From Anaerolineales bacterium UBA5195 (GTDB lineage: Bacteria; Chloroflexota; Anaerolineae; Anaerolineales; Villigracilaceae), in contig DHVZ01000037.1 in NCBI GenBank assembly GCA_002412925.1, forward strand, positions 38,879-102,878: DNA of 64,000 nucleotides, written 5' to 3'. The position numbers and the translations under genes were made by a program. Positions 9,015 through 18,094 of the stretch are shown piece after piece. A model generated the notes under the pieces. It was not told the DNA's origin. It was given only the letters and a program-made list of their open reading frames with translations, and did not search any database. The first letter of the stretch is position 1; every line of letters starts with the position of its first letter.

Positions 9015-10634
9015 GTGATTCCCACCAGACCGCTCTCCCGCCTGACCATTTTTCTTGCCCTGCTGGCCCTCACGCTCAGTAGTTGTCTTTCTCCGCGCGT
9101 TTCACAGAGCAACGTCGATCTGTCGGTCAATCTCAGCGCTGACGGGGAGACAAAAAAGGTCAGCGTACCAGCGGGCAGCAAAATCCAGCAGGTGCTGGAA
9201 TCCGCCAGGCTGACGCTCGCCAGCCTGGATAAAGTCGAACCTCCCGCGTACACCGTGGTCAGCGAAGGGCTGACCATCAAGGTGACGCGAGGGCGGGAAG
9301 AATTCGAGACGAAACAATCGGTCGTCGCCTTCGAGCGCCAGACCGTGCATAACGAATCGCTGCCACGGGGTGAGACCCGCCTGATCCAGCCCGGCCAAAA
9401 CGGCCTGCAGGAAATTGTCTATCGCCACTACTACGAGGACGGGAAACTGGTCAATACCAGCGTTTCGCGCTCCACCATCATGGAGCCAACCTTGCCCGAA
9501 ATCGTCATGGTTGGCGTGCAAACGCCTTTCGCCCCATTGCCCATCCCCGGTAAACTAATCTATCTCTCGGGTGGGAGCGCCTGGCTGATGGAGGGTTCGA
9601 CCTCCAACAGAATTCCACTTGTCACCACTGGCGACCTGGACGGGCGCGTGCTCAAACTCTCGCGGGATGGCGCCTGGCTTTTGTACACACGCAAATCGAC
9701 CCAGCCAGCAGATGCGGAAATCAATACATTGTGGGCATTGAATATTGCCAACCCCGGGGCAACGGCGTTTAACCTGAAGACCTCGAACGTCATCCACTTT
9801 GCCGATTGGGACCCGACAACGATCTCGGCGCTCAGGGTGCTGTATTCAACTGTGGAACCCCGCGCGACCTCGCCAGGCTGGCAGGCCAATAACGATCTTT
9901 ATCGCATGGTCGTCGGCAAAAACGGAAACCTGGGGGTGCGCGAAAAAATCATCGATGCCAACACCGGCGGTGTCTACGGCTGGTGGGGCACCGCTTACAC
10001 CTGGGCGCCAGTCAGCAACCTGCTGGCCTACAGCCGGCCCGACGGCACGGGCATTGTCAGCTTCAAGAACAAAGCGCTCATGCCGCTGCTGGAGATCACC
10101 CCGCTGCAAACGCGCTCCGATTGGGCCCTGATCCCTGGCCTGGCCTGGGGCGCAGACGGGCGCACCCTTTATGTCGTGACCCATGCCCCGCCGCCGGGAC
10201 TGGTCAACCCGGAAGAATCACCCAACTTCGACTTGAGCGCCATTTCTTTGGATTCTGATGCGAATGTGCGCATCGTTGAGCAAAGCGGGATGTTCGCCTA
10301 CCCTTCGACCTCCTCGCTGCGCCAGGTCTGGACGGAACGCTCCTACCTGGTGGCCTATTTGCAAGCGCTGGCCCCCGCTCAATCGGGCACATCCGGTTAC
10401 CGCCTGGTGGTCATGGACCGCGACGGCTCAAATCGCCGCGCGCTGTTCCCCGAGCCTGGCTCGCCCGGCCTGCCTCCGCAAACACCGGTCTGGGCGCCAG
10501 CGCCGATCTCCGATGAAGAAGGCGACTTCGTGGCGGTGATCTACCAGGGAAATCTCTGGCTGATTGATGTGGCTACAGGAAAGGCGCACCAGGTTACAGG
10601 CGACGGATTAATCCAGAAAATCGACTGGAAGTAA
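9015..10634 (+). CDS. Lipoprotein with DUF348/G5 domains and a beta-propeller
   Basis: A 539-residue exported protein starting at GTG, with a signal ending in lipobox LSSC. Residues about 35-110 (VSVPAGSKIQQVLESARLTL) resemble the DUF348 ubiquitin-like domain. Residues about 85-175 (TRGREEFETKQSVVAFERQT, then LPRGETRLIQPGQNG) match a G5 domain, as found next to DUF348 in RpfB/YabE-type cell-wall proteins. From about residue 180 repeated blade-like strands with SRDGAW and VWAPAP suggest a TolB/WD-like propeller. The combination suggests cell-wall binding; any enzyme activity is unknown. No ribosome site is obvious. Confidence 0.8.
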   Translation: MIPTRPLSRLTIFLALLALTLSSCLSPRVSQSNVDLSVNLSADGETKKVSVPAGSKIQQVLESARLTLASLDKVEPPAYTVVSEGLTIKVTRGREEFETKQSVVAFERQTVHNESLPRGETRLIQPGQNGLQEIVYRHYYEDGKLVNTSVSRSTIMEPTLPEIVMVGVQTPFAPLPIPGKLIYLSGGSAWLMEGSTSNRIPLVTTGDLDGRVLKLSRDGAWLLYTRKSTQPADAEINTLWALNIANPGATAFNLKTSNVIHFADWDPTTISALRVLYSTVEPRATSPGWQANNDLYRMVVGKNGNLGVREKIIDANTGGVYGWWGTAYTWAPVSNLLAYSRPDGTGIVSFKNKALMPLLEITPLQTRSDWALIPGLAWGADGRTLYVVTHAPPPGLVNPEESPNFDLSAISLDSDANVRIVEQSGMFAYPSTSSLRQVWTERSYLVAYLQALAPAQSGTSGYRLVVMDRDGSNRRALFPEPGSPGLPPQTPVWAPAPISDEEGDFVAVIYQGNLWLIDVATGKAHQVTGDGLIQKIDWK

Positions 10635-10673
10635 ATAGCTGCCCGATACTTTCGAGATATGCTAGTTGAAGAG

Positions 10674-10695
10674 ACCCGAAGATTATCGGGTATTT
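10674..10695 (+). terminator. Weak hairpin with ATTTT tail after the G5 lipoprotein gene
   Basis: A 6-bp stem ACCCGA / TCGGGT followed by ATTTT. It is short, so confidence is modest. The next 30 bases contain GTTGGT-TGAG-ACCAAC (10705-10720), a miniature of the ends of the 111-bp repeat seen elsewhere. Confidence 0.4.
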
Positions 10696-10750
10696 TCTTG
10701 TAATGTTGGTTGAGACCAACGCAATCATCAATTCTGTCCTGGAGGATAAC

Positions 10751-11707
10751 ATGCGTATTTTAATCACCGGCGCAGCCGGGTTTCTCGGTTCGCACCTGAG
10801 TGATCGCTTAATCAAGGAAGGCCATCAGGTCGTCGGTCTCGATAATTTCGTGACCGGCTCTCCTGAGAATATCAGCCATCTGATGGGGAGCGAGAATTTT
10901 GTCTTTTTCAAACACGATATCTCGAACTATATTTTCACGCCGGGAAAACTGGATGCCGTCCTGCATTTTGCCTCGCCCGCCAGTCCCAATCCCGCCTCGC
11001 CGTATGCCTATTTCAACCTGCCTATCCAGACGATGAAGGCCGGGGCGCTGGGAACACACAATACCCTCGGCTTGGCCAAAGCCAATAACGCTAAATTCCT
11101 GCTCGCCTCCACCAGCGAAATTTATGGCGACCCGATCGAGCACCCGCAAAAAGAAACGTATGCGGGCAACGTGGACATCACCGGCCCGCGCGCTGTTTAC
11201 GATGAGGCCAAACGCTTCGCCGAATCGCTGACTCTGGCCTATCACCGCCAGCACGGCGTCGACACGCGGATTGTGCGCATTTTCAACACCTATGGCCCAC
11301 GCATGGACCTGGAAGATGGCCGTGCCCTGCCAAACTTGTTGAAGCAAGCCCTGCTCGGCCAACCGCTGACCGTCTACGGCGATGGGGGACAGACACGCTC
11401 ATTCTGCTATGTGGATGACCTGATCGATGGGATTGTCCGGCTGCTTTACTCGGACGAGCATATGCCGGTCAATATCGGTAATCCTGTGGAAATGAGCATC
11501 CTGCAATTTGCCGAGACGATCAACCAGCTGACCGGCAACAAAGCCGGTATCACCTATATTGACGCACGCTCTTCCCGCGATCCACAGCGACGCAGGCCAG
11601 ATATCACCCGAGCCAGAGAAATCCTGGGCTGGGAACCGAAAGTTGACCTGCGAGAAGGGCTGGAACGCACCATTCCCTATTTCAAACAAAAACTGGGGCT
11701 GGCATGA
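10751..11707 (+). CDS. NAD-dependent epimerase/decarboxylase, UDP-glucuronate decarboxylase-like
   Basis: Extended short-chain dehydrogenase of 318 residues. The NAD-binding motif GAAGFLG is at residues 7-13 and the catalytic YDEAK at 150-154. The run GPRAVYDEAKRFAE and FNTYGPRM, followed by YGDGGQTRSFCYVDDL, closely resemble UDP-glucuronate decarboxylases, which make UDP-xylose for surface glycans. A UDP-glucose 4-epimerase role is less likely but not excluded. GGAGG eight bases upstream fixes the start; 16 upstream residues are left out. It overlaps the GtrA gene by four bases (ATGA), so translation is coupled and both probably serve cell-envelope polysaccharide synthesis. Confidence 0.88.
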   Translation: MRILITGAAGFLGSHLSDRLIKEGHQVVGLDNFVTGSPENISHLMGSENFVFFKHDISNYIFTPGKLDAVLHFASPASPNPASPYAYFNLPIQTMKAGALGTHNTLGLAKANNAKFLLASTSEIYGDPIEHPQKETYAGNVDITGPRAVYDEAKRFAESLTLAYHRQHGVDTRIVRIFNTYGPRMDLEDGRALPNLLKQALLGQPLTVYGDGGQTRSFCYVDDLIDGIVRLLYSDEHMPVNIGNPVEMSILQFAETINQLTGNKAGITYIDARSSRDPQRRRPDITRAREILGWEPKVDLREGLERTIPYFKQKLGLA

Positions 11708-12168
11708 CGGCAGTGCTCAAACATCCCGCAGAACGTACACGCTTTGTGAAATTCGCCATCGTCGGCGCAATCGGCGCGGTCATCGACTTTGCAGTGATGA
11801 ACCTGCTCGTGGCACTGGCTCACGCTCCCTTTGTGGTCGCCGGGACGGTTTCTTTTGTCTGCGCCGTAATCAGCAACTTCACCTGGAACCGGATTTGGAC
11901 CTATCCTGAGTCGCGTTCCAAGCCGCTGATGGGGCAGTTGGGGCAATTTTCCCTGGTCAACGCCGCCGGGTTGCTCATCCGCATCCCCATCCTGAAATAT
12001 CTCGAGCCGGCGCTCGATCAACTCATTACGGATTTGCCCGTCATCACAAATTACCACCAATTCATCAGCCACAACGCCACCCTGGCATTTGCAATCTGTG
12101 TGGTGATGTTGTGGAATTTTTTCGTCAACCGCTATTGGACCTATAACGATGTGGAAATTGCGGGATAA
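11704..12168 (+). CDS. GtrA family membrane protein
   Basis: A 154-residue protein with four predicted membrane helices and the GtrA pattern RFVKFAIVGAIGAVIDFAVM near the N-terminus, then NFTWNRIWTYP and a final NFFVNRYWTY. GtrA proteins are thought to help move undecaprenyl-phosphate-linked sugars across the membrane. The ATGA overlap with the upstream nucleotide-sugar gene supports a shared envelope-glycan role. The substrate sugar is not predictable. Confidence 0.85.
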   Translation: MTAVLKHPAERTRFVKFAIVGAIGAVIDFAVMNLLVALAHAPFVVAGTVSFVCAVISNFTWNRIWTYPESRSKPLMGQLGQFSLVNAAGLLIRIPILKYLEPALDQLITDLPVITNYHQFISHNATLAFAICVVMLWNFFVNRYWTYNDVEIAG

Positions 12169-12214
12169 GCCTCCTGGTTGCAATTTAACCGGGGTTTTGG
12201 CGTAAAATAAAAAC

Positions 12215-12583
12215 ATGGCAAACACAATCATCCCAATCTTTTCTTCCCGTGGCGATGCTGAGGCTTTCCTGGCGTACCCCCACTTGTTCAACCGCAACGG
12301 CGAATGGATCGGGTTCCTGACCCCGCAGCGCGATGTTTATTCCGTGATCGGTTATTATGTTGGAATGCTAACCAGCGATCCACGCATCATCCGAAAGCGT
12401 TCTGGCGAAGACAAGCCGCGCGTAAAACCGCCACAGGCTCCTGCCCGCATCCGAATCCCGGCGATGACACCCCTGCCAAAGCTGATGAGCGATTTATCCC
12501 ACGAAAACATCGACGTGCTGCAAGATGAACCAGAACGGCTGCACACCATCGATGCGGGTGAGATGCGCGAGGAACTGGATTGA
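12215..12583 (+). CDS. 4-fold beta-flower domain protein, function unknown
   Basis: A 122-residue soluble protein. The pattern LFNRNGEWIGFLTPQRDVYS, then VIGYYVGML, is the repeated G-x-x-I/V-G-x motif of the 4-fold beta-flower domain; the rest is a Pro/Arg-rich linker and acidic end. No function is known for the family. No ribosome site is visible; instead TAAAAT (12203-12208) ends six bases before the ATG, which suggests a leaderless transcript. The threonine dehydratase-like gene follows after 12 bases. Confidence 0.7.
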   Translation: MANTIIPIFSSRGDAEAFLAYPHLFNRNGEWIGFLTPQRDVYSVIGYYVGMLTSDPRIIRKRSGEDKPRVKPPQAPARIRIPAMTPLPKLMSDLSHENIDVLQDEPERLHTIDAGEMREELD

Positions 12584-12595
12584 TGTGTGAGATTT

Positions 12596-13546
12596 ATGCC
12601 TGAACCAACCCTGAACGATCTTCGCCAGGCCGCAAAGCGCATCAAACCTTATGCGCACCGGACGCCCATACTGACCTGTGAGAGTCTGAACCAGCAGGTG
12701 GGGGCGCAGGTCTTCCTAAAATGCGAAAACCTGCAAAAAATAGGCGCCTTCAAGTTTCGCGGAGCATGCAACGCTGTCTTTTCGCTCTCCGAAGTGGAGG
12801 CGGCCCGGGGCGTGGTGGCACACTCTTCTGGCAATCATGCCCAGGCCCTGGCACTGGCCGCGCGGCTGCGTGGCATCCCGGCCTATATTGTCATGCCCAG
12901 CACCGCCCCGGCGGTCAAAAAAGCCGCGGTGGCCGGGTATGGCGGCCAGATCACCTTCTGCGAGCCGACCCTGGCCGCGCGCGAATCTACCCAGGCCGAA
13001 GTCATCGCCCGCACCGGCGCTACGGAAGTACATCCTTACAACAATCCCCGCGTCATCGCCGGGCAAGGCACCGCAGCGCTCGAATTATTGGAAGATATTC
13101 CAGACCTGGATGTGATTCTCGCCCCGGTCGGCGGCGGCGGGCTATTGAGCGGGACCGCCATCGCTGCCACGGAATGCTCCCCCAGAATCCGCGTCATCGC
13201 CGCCGAACCGGAACGCGCTGACGACGCCTACCGCTCCCTGCAAGCCGGGAAAATCCTCCCTTCCGAACATCCCCAGACCATTGCCGATGGCCTGCTGACC
13301 TCGCTGGGCAGCCTGACCTTCCCGATCATCCAGAAGCGCGTCGAACAGATTGTGACCGTCAGCGAAGCCGGAATTATCGCTGCGATGAAATTCGCCTGGG
13401 AACGGACCAAGATCGTCATCGAACCTTCGGCGGCTGTCCCGCTCGGCCTGCTCTGGGAGCGAAAAATTGACCTGGGCAACCTACGGGTGGGCGTAATCCT
13501 CTCGGGTGGGAATGTCGATTTGGAGAAACTGCCATGGCAAACCTAG
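12596..13546 (+). CDS. Threonine dehydratase-like PLP enzyme (fold type II)
   Basis: PLP-dependent threonine/serine dehydratase or racemase family, 316 residues. The cofactor lysine is Lys53 in AFKFRGA; HSSGNHAQALA binds the substrate carboxylate and GGGGLLSG the PLP phosphate. There is no C-terminal ACT or regulatory domain, so it is of the short, catabolic/racemase type rather than full-length IlvA. I use the ATG giving MPEPTLND, typical of the family; a GTG three codons upstream is the alternative. It overlaps the next gene by 13 bases. Confidence 0.88.
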   Translation: MPEPTLNDLRQAAKRIKPYAHRTPILTCESLNQQVGAQVFLKCENLQKIGAFKFRGACNAVFSLSEVEAARGVVAHSSGNHAQALALAARLRGIPAYIVMPSTAPAVKKAAVAGYGGQITFCEPTLAARESTQAEVIARTGATEVHPYNNPRVIAGQGTAALELLEDIPDLDVILAPVGGGGLLSGTAIAATECSPRIRVIAAEPERADDAYRSLQAGKILPSEHPQTIADGLLTSLGSLTFPIIQKRVEQIVTVSEAGIIAAMKFAWERTKIVIEPSAAVPLGLLWERKIDLGNLRVGVILSGGNVDLEKLPWQT

Positions 13547-14004
13547 CTGCTCCTAAATCCATCCGCGCCTCACGTGTCACCCTGGCGCAGTTCATGCAGC
13601 CGGAACACGCCAACACGCTGGGCAACATTCATGGCGGCTGGATTATGAAACTGGTCGATGAGTGCGGTGCGCTGGCCTGTATGCGGCATGCCCGCACCCG
13701 CGTCGTCACCGTGGCAATGGACAGCATGACTTTCCACCAGCCCATCAGGGTTGGCAACCTGGTCACACTGACCGCAGAAGTCACTTATACGGGCCGCACA
13801 TCGATGGAAACTGAGGTGTTGGTCGAGGCGGAAAATCCGTTAACCGGCGTGAAGACTTCCACGAATCACGCTTACCTGGTCTACGTGGCACTCGACGAAG
13901 ATGGCCGACCGATCGCAATCCCGCCCATTACAGCAGAAACACCCGAAGAGCAGCAACGCCTGGACGTCGCCAAAAAACGCCAGTCCATGCGCCTGAAAAA
14001 GTGA
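13534..14004 (+). CDS. Acyl-CoA thioesterase, hotdog fold
   Basis: A 156-residue hotdog-fold hydrolase of the YciA/BACH type. The hallmark is NTLGNIHGGWIMKLVDECG, where the conserved Asn-His-Gly-Gly loop and Asp line the active site; VTVAMDSMTFHQPI follows. It hydrolyses acyl-CoA to acid plus CoA; chain length is not predictable. It overlaps the dehydratase-like gene by 13 bases and the ATPase gene starts four bases after its stop, so the three are probably one transcript. Confidence 0.9.
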   Translation: MANLAAPKSIRASRVTLAQFMQPEHANTLGNIHGGWIMKLVDECGALACMRHARTRVVTVAMDSMTFHQPIRVGNLVTLTAEVTYTGRTSMETEVLVEAENPLTGVKTSTNHAYLVYVALDEDGRPIAIPPITAETPEEQQRLDVAKKRQSMRLKK

Positions 14005-14008
14005 TGCC

Positions 14009-15208
14009 ATGACCCAAGCCGAACCAACCCCCATTCCAGAAACCAATCCGCCAGCCGAGGTTGAAAAACCGGCGCGCCACTTCCGCTCGCTCAAAGAGTT
14101 GCTCGATTTCGCCTCGGGCAAGGAATTGATCAAAAGCATGGAGCAAATGGGTGACTCGGGCATCGCCGAGCCGTTGCCGTTCCCGTTCCTGGCGATTGTG
14201 GGCCAGAGCGAAATGAAACTGGCCCTGCTGCTTGGCCTGATCAATCCCAATATCGGCGGCATCCTGCTCGTCGGCCCACGCGGCACCGGCAAGACAACCG
14301 CCGTCCGCTCCCTGCTCGACTTGCTTCCGCAGACCGAGCGCTCCACCTGCTATTACGGCTGCCTGCCCGAAGACATCGAAACCGGTGGCATCGACGCCGT
14401 CTGCCCGGAATGCGCCAAGAAATTTGCCGAAAGCCAGCCGCTGACCGCGCCAGACCGCGTCCGATTGGTGGAACTGCCGCTGAATGCCCGTCTCGAGGAT
14501 GTGGTCGGCGGGATCGATGAGCGCGCCGCCGTCCATGAACGGATGCGCATCCGGCGTGGGATCCTGGCCCAGGCGGATAAAAACCTGCTCTACATCGATG
14601 AAATCAACCTGCTTGGCGACGACATTATCGACGCCATCCTCGATGCCGCCGCACAAGGAATTTACACAGTCCGACGCGGGCCGGTTTCATCCACTTACCG
14701 GGCGCGTTTCGTGCTGATCGGTTCGATGAACCCCGAAGAGGGCAAACTGCGCCCGCAGATCCTCGACCGTTTCGGGCTGCGCGTCACCGTGCGCGGGCTG
14801 GAAAATGCCAGTGAACGACTCGAGGCCTATCGACGGGTGCAGGCCTACCTGACCAATCCGCGCGCCATGATTCACCTTTACGCCGAAGAAATCAGCGCCG
14901 CCACCGCCGAACTACAGGAAGCCCGCAAGCGCCTGCGGGGCGTCAGCGTGGAGGATGCGCTCGCCAACCAGGCCATCGCGCTGATCCAGAAAATGGGCAT
15001 CGATTCGCTGCGGGCCGAGATCACCTGGTTCGAAGCCGCGCGCGCTTACGCCGCCGCCGATGGTCATGAATCCGTCACAGCCGCCGATTTAACCACCGTG
15101 GCCCCCATGGCTTTGCGACTGCGCCGCTCGACATTCATGAATGAGTATTTCGACCAGCGTAAAGGCGAAGAAGAAGAATTGAAAGATTTATTGAGCAAGT
15201 TGGGATAA
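14009..15208 (+). CDS. AAA+ ATPase related to magnesium chelatase subunit I (BchI-like)
   Basis: A 399-residue AAA+ protein. Walker A is GPRGTGKTT (Lys95), Walker B LLYIDEINLL, sensor GSMNPEEG, and an arginine finger region RPQILDRFGLRV. These are BchI/ChlI features. An unusual segment CYYGC...CPEC (Cys114, 118, 132, 135) may bind zinc. No chelatase D or H subunit, nor any other bacteriochlorophyll gene, is present. It could therefore pair with a VWA-domain protein elsewhere, as MoxR/BchI-like chaperones do. Product specificity is inferred, not shown. Confidence 0.85.
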   Translation: MTQAEPTPIPETNPPAEVEKPARHFRSLKELLDFASGKELIKSMEQMGDSGIAEPLPFPFLAIVGQSEMKLALLLGLINPNIGGILLVGPRGTGKTTAVRSLLDLLPQTERSTCYYGCLPEDIETGGIDAVCPECAKKFAESQPLTAPDRVRLVELPLNARLEDVVGGIDERAAVHERMRIRRGILAQADKNLLYIDEINLLGDDIIDAILDAAAQGIYTVRRGPVSSTYRARFVLIGSMNPEEGKLRPQILDRFGLRVTVRGLENASERLEAYRRVQAYLTNPRAMIHLYAEEISAATAELQEARKRLRGVSVEDALANQAIALIQKMGIDSLRAEITWFEAARAYAAADGHESVTAADLTTVAPMALRLRRSTFMNEYFDQRKGEEEELKDLLSKLG

Positions 15209-15212
15209 GGCA

Positions 15213-15323
15213 GATGATCGAGTAGCCCCGAAAGTTCTGCGAGGGCATATCGAGATCAAATTTTACAAAGCCCCGAAATTGTTAGTTTCGATAGAGCGGG
15301 AAAACATCGCCTGCTCGACCAAC
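15213..15323. repeat. 111-bp inverted-repeat element, family A (degenerate copy)
   Basis: Two oppositely oriented modules. The right one begins GTTAGTTTCGATAGAGCGGG and ends GCTCGACCAAC; the left one begins GATGATCGAGTAG. Both align with the better-preserved copy at 54226-54336, which has exactly the same length. It fills most of the gap before the GNAT gene. Confidence 0.65.
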
Positions 15324-15333
15324 GAAAGCTATT

Positions 15334-15825
15334 ATGGACAAACCCGAATTCTCCTTCCGTCCCTACACCTCAACCGACGAAGCAGCCTGCCTGAAGCTGT
15401 TTGAGAGCAACACCCCAAAGTTTTTTGGAGTCAAGGAGCGTTCCAGCTTCGAAAGGTTTCTCAAGAGACAGCCCTGCCCATTTTTCGTAGTCGAGTTCGA
15501 GGAAATTATCATTGCCTGCGGCGGTTATTGCAAGGAGGATGAGAAGATTGTCCTGGCCTGGGGCATGGTGCGGAACGATTTGCACCGCCAGGGAGTGGGA
15601 ACATTCCTTCTGCAAGAACGACTCAAGGCCATCTTCCGCGACAACCCCGCTGCAAAAGTAATCATCGATACCAGCCAGCATAGCCAATCCTTTTTTGCCC
15701 GGTTTGGTTTCAAGGCCATTCGATTGATTCCCGATTATTACGCGTCCGACATCCATCGTGTGGACATGGAATTGGAACTGACTGACAACTTACGGCGGAT
15801 GGTGGCGGATGATATTTCGCCCTGA
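15334..15825 (+). CDS. GNAT family N-acetyltransferase
   Basis: A 163-residue GNAT protein. The acetyl-CoA-binding motif A is clear: VRNDLHRQGVGTFLLQERL, with Q-x-x-G-x-G. Substrate is unknown. There is no good ribosome site. The stop codon TGA lies inside a CCCTGAGCG repeat, so the natural C-terminus may once have been longer or the repeat inserted at the end of the gene. Confidence 0.8.
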   Translation: MDKPEFSFRPYTSTDEAACLKLFESNTPKFFGVKERSSFERFLKRQPCPFFVVEFEEIIIACGGYCKEDEKIVLAWGMVRNDLHRQGVGTFLLQERLKAIFRDNPAAKVIIDTSQHSQSFFARFGFKAIRLIPDYYASDIHRVDMELELTDNLRRMVADDISP

Positions 15826-15893
15826 GCGAAGCGTTCTCCAGCGCAGTCGAAGGGCATTTTTCCCAACCAATGCCTTTCGGCTCCGCTCAAGGC
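15820..15893. repeat. Palindromic repeat of the CCCTGAGCG type
   Basis: Arms CCCTGAGCGAAGC and GGCTCCGCTCAAGG pair imperfectly, with an inner near-perfect CGAAGGGCATT / AATGCCTTTCG hairpin. It overlaps the stop codon of the GNAT gene and may also end its transcript. Confidence 0.55.
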
Positions 15894-15912
15894 GAAGAAT
15901 ACAAAAATAATC

Positions 15913-17475
15913 GTGACCCGTTTCCTGAAACACCCCTTTTTCCCACTTATCATCCTGCTGGCCGTCAACCTGGCGGCCGGCTTTTTGACTTTTCACCACT
16001 ACGGTATGTCGTGGGATGAGCCGTTGTTCTACGACTACGCCAATTCGATCCGGGTGGCCTATACCCCAGCGGCCTTTGCTCCCGGTTTCGACTTTTACCA
16101 GGTTTTTGGCAAAAGCCCCGAGGATCATAAAATTTACGGCCCGGCTTACCTGCTGCTGGCGCGACCCATCCAACAGGCCGTGATGGCCGTTTTGAAGACG
16201 GACATGGCCTCCGCCTGGCACCTGGTCAACTTCCTGGCCTTCCAACTCGGGCTGGGGGCTTTTTACGGCCTCGTGCGGCGCTGGCTGGCGCCCTGGCCTT
16301 CTGCCGCGGCGACGGCCTTCCTGGCCTGGCAACCGGTTTTCTGGGGGCACGCCTTCATCAACCCGAAGGATGCGCCCTTCATGGTCTTTTTCCTCCTGGC
16401 GTTGGCGCTGGGGCTGGATTTCGTCGACCGGCTGTCGGTACGGACGGGAGAACACCGCCCTGTTCAACCTGCGCTGTTAGTCAACCTGGCATTCGCAGGC
16501 ATCCTCCTCGGGTTGACCTCTGCCATCCGCGTCATCGGGCCGCTGGCGGGAGTGATCGTCTTCGTTTACTTCCTACTCAAAAAGAACTGGCGCGGGTTCC
16601 CGCTTTTTAGCGTTTACGGCCTGGTCGCTTTGGTCACAATGTTCGTCTTTTGGCCCTATCTGTGGGCCGATCCAATCAACCGCCTGCTTGAAGTGCTGAA
16701 ACACATGTCGAATAACCCCACTGAACTGGCGGTGTTGTTCAACGGGCAGATTTTTCGCGCCAACGAGATGCCGCGCCGTTACCTGCCACAAGTCCTGGCT
16801 ATGACTCTAACCGAGCCAACCTGGATCCTGTTTTTCGCGGGTCTCGTAGTGGCTATCCGCAATTTCTTGGCAAAAAAGGTCGATTGGCGTGCGCCGCTCG
16901 TGCTGCTGGGGCTGTTTGGTTTCATGCTGGCTTACCTGATGTATAACAAACCATCGGTCTATGACGGTTTCCGGCACTTTCTGTTCATCACCCCGCCGGT
17001 CTTCGTGTTTATCGGTTTCAGCCTGGAATGGTTGTGGGAAAAGCTCAAACCCGCCATCTGGTCAGCAGTAGTCATCCTGCTACTCCTCCCAGGCCTGGTT
17101 GGCATCGTCCGCCTGCACCCTTATGAATATTCCTACTATAATCTATTGACAGGCGGGGTCGGCGGCGCTTTCCGTAGCTACGAAACCGAATACTGGCTGA
17201 CATGTTATAAAGAAGCCATCGAGTGGGCGCTCGCCAACGAACCGGGTACAACCCTGCACATCCAGCGCGAGTTTCCACTGGCCGAGTACTACGGCGCAGA
17301 TCTGGCATTGAGAGACCTGGGCCGGGAAACCGAAAACGACATTCTGCCCGGCGACCTGCTCCTGTTCCAGACCCGCGCAGACCTCGATCTGCGTTCCAAC
17401 TACCGCAAACTCCCGGCTGAGCACATCATTGGCCGCGATGGCGCGGAATTCTGTATCCTCAAACGAAAGAATTGA
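15913..17475 (+). CDS. Polytopic membrane protein, GT39-like glycosyltransferase
   Basis: A 520-residue membrane protein with about ten hydrophobic helices and a GTG start. The early periplasmic loop carries GMSWDEPLFYDYA, the acidic WDE motif seen in PMT/ArnT-type (GT39/GT83) enzymes that use polyprenyl-phosphate sugars. The C-terminal 120 residues form a soluble domain rich in charged residues. A transferase role at the outer face of the membrane is likely; donor and acceptor are unknown. The next gene begins four bases after its stop. Confidence 0.75.
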   Translation: MTRFLKHPFFPLIILLAVNLAAGFLTFHHYGMSWDEPLFYDYANSIRVAYTPAAFAPGFDFYQVFGKSPEDHKIYGPAYLLLARPIQQAVMAVLKTDMASAWHLVNFLAFQLGLGAFYGLVRRWLAPWPSAAATAFLAWQPVFWGHAFINPKDAPFMVFFLLALALGLDFVDRLSVRTGEHRPVQPALLVNLAFAGILLGLTSAIRVIGPLAGVIVFVYFLLKKNWRGFPLFSVYGLVALVTMFVFWPYLWADPINRLLEVLKHMSNNPTELAVLFNGQIFRANEMPRRYLPQVLAMTLTEPTWILFFAGLVVAIRNFLAKKVDWRAPLVLLGLFGFMLAYLMYNKPSVYDGFRHFLFITPPVFVFIGFSLEWLWEKLKPAIWSAVVILLLLPGLVGIVRLHPYEYSYYNLLTGGVGGAFRSYETEYWLTCYKEAIEWALANEPGTTLHIQREFPLAEYYGADLALRDLGRETENDILPGDLLLFQTRADLDLRSNYRKLPAEHIIGRDGAEFCILKRKN

Positions 17476-17479
17476 CACC

Positions 17480-18094
17480 ATGCCCTCCCCCGCCTACCGT
17501 ATTGTCACCCCCCAACTTGTGATCCGGTGTTACAACCCATCCGATGCGCCCCTGCTAGCGCGCTCGATCAGCGAAAGCCTGGAACACCTGCTGCCCTGGA
17601 TGCCCTGGGCTGCCGCCGAACCCGAACCGCTGGATATCAAGGTCGAACGCCTGCGCCAGTTCCGCGCGCGATTCGACCTTGGTCAAGATTTCATCTACGG
17701 CATTTTCAACCCTCAGGAAAATCACCTGATCGGCGGCACTGGTCTGCACACACGTATAGGCAGCGAAGCGCTCGAAATCGGTTACTGGATCAATAAAAAC
17801 TATATCAATCATGGTTACGCCACCGAGACCAGCGCGGCGCTGACCAAGGTGGCTTTCGAAATCCACAAGGTCGAAAGGGTCGAAATCCACTGCGCGGTCG
17901 AAAATATCCGTTCGGCGGCTGTGCCGCGCAAGCTGGGCTACACCCAGGAAGCCACCCTGCGCAAGCGCAGTTTCGCCAACGGCCACCTCTGCGACCAGAT
18001 GATCTGGAGTCTGTTTGCCGAAGAATACCCCAACACGCTTTCGTCCAAACTCGAGATTGCCGCTTATGACGCGGCGGAGAGGCGCATCCCGTGA
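17480..18094 (+). CDS. RimJ/RimL-like GNAT acetyltransferase
   Basis: A 204-residue GNAT protein of the ribosomal-protein-alanine acetyltransferase type: IVTPQLVIRCYNPSDAPLL at the start, GYWINKNYINHGYATE as the CoA-binding motif, and NIRSAAVPRKLGYTQEA near the end. These enzymes acetylate N-termini or small molecules; the substrate is unknown. It starts four bases after the membrane glycosyltransferase gene and overlaps the UroD-like gene by four bases, so translation is coupled. Confidence 0.85.
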   Translation: MPSPAYRIVTPQLVIRCYNPSDAPLLARSISESLEHLLPWMPWAAAEPEPLDIKVERLRQFRARFDLGQDFIYGIFNPQENHLIGGTGLHTRIGSEALEIGYWINKNYINHGYATETSAALTKVAFEIHKVERVEIHCAVENIRSAAVPRKLGYTQEATLRKRSFANGHLCDQMIWSLFAEEYPNTLSSKLEIAAYDAAERRIP

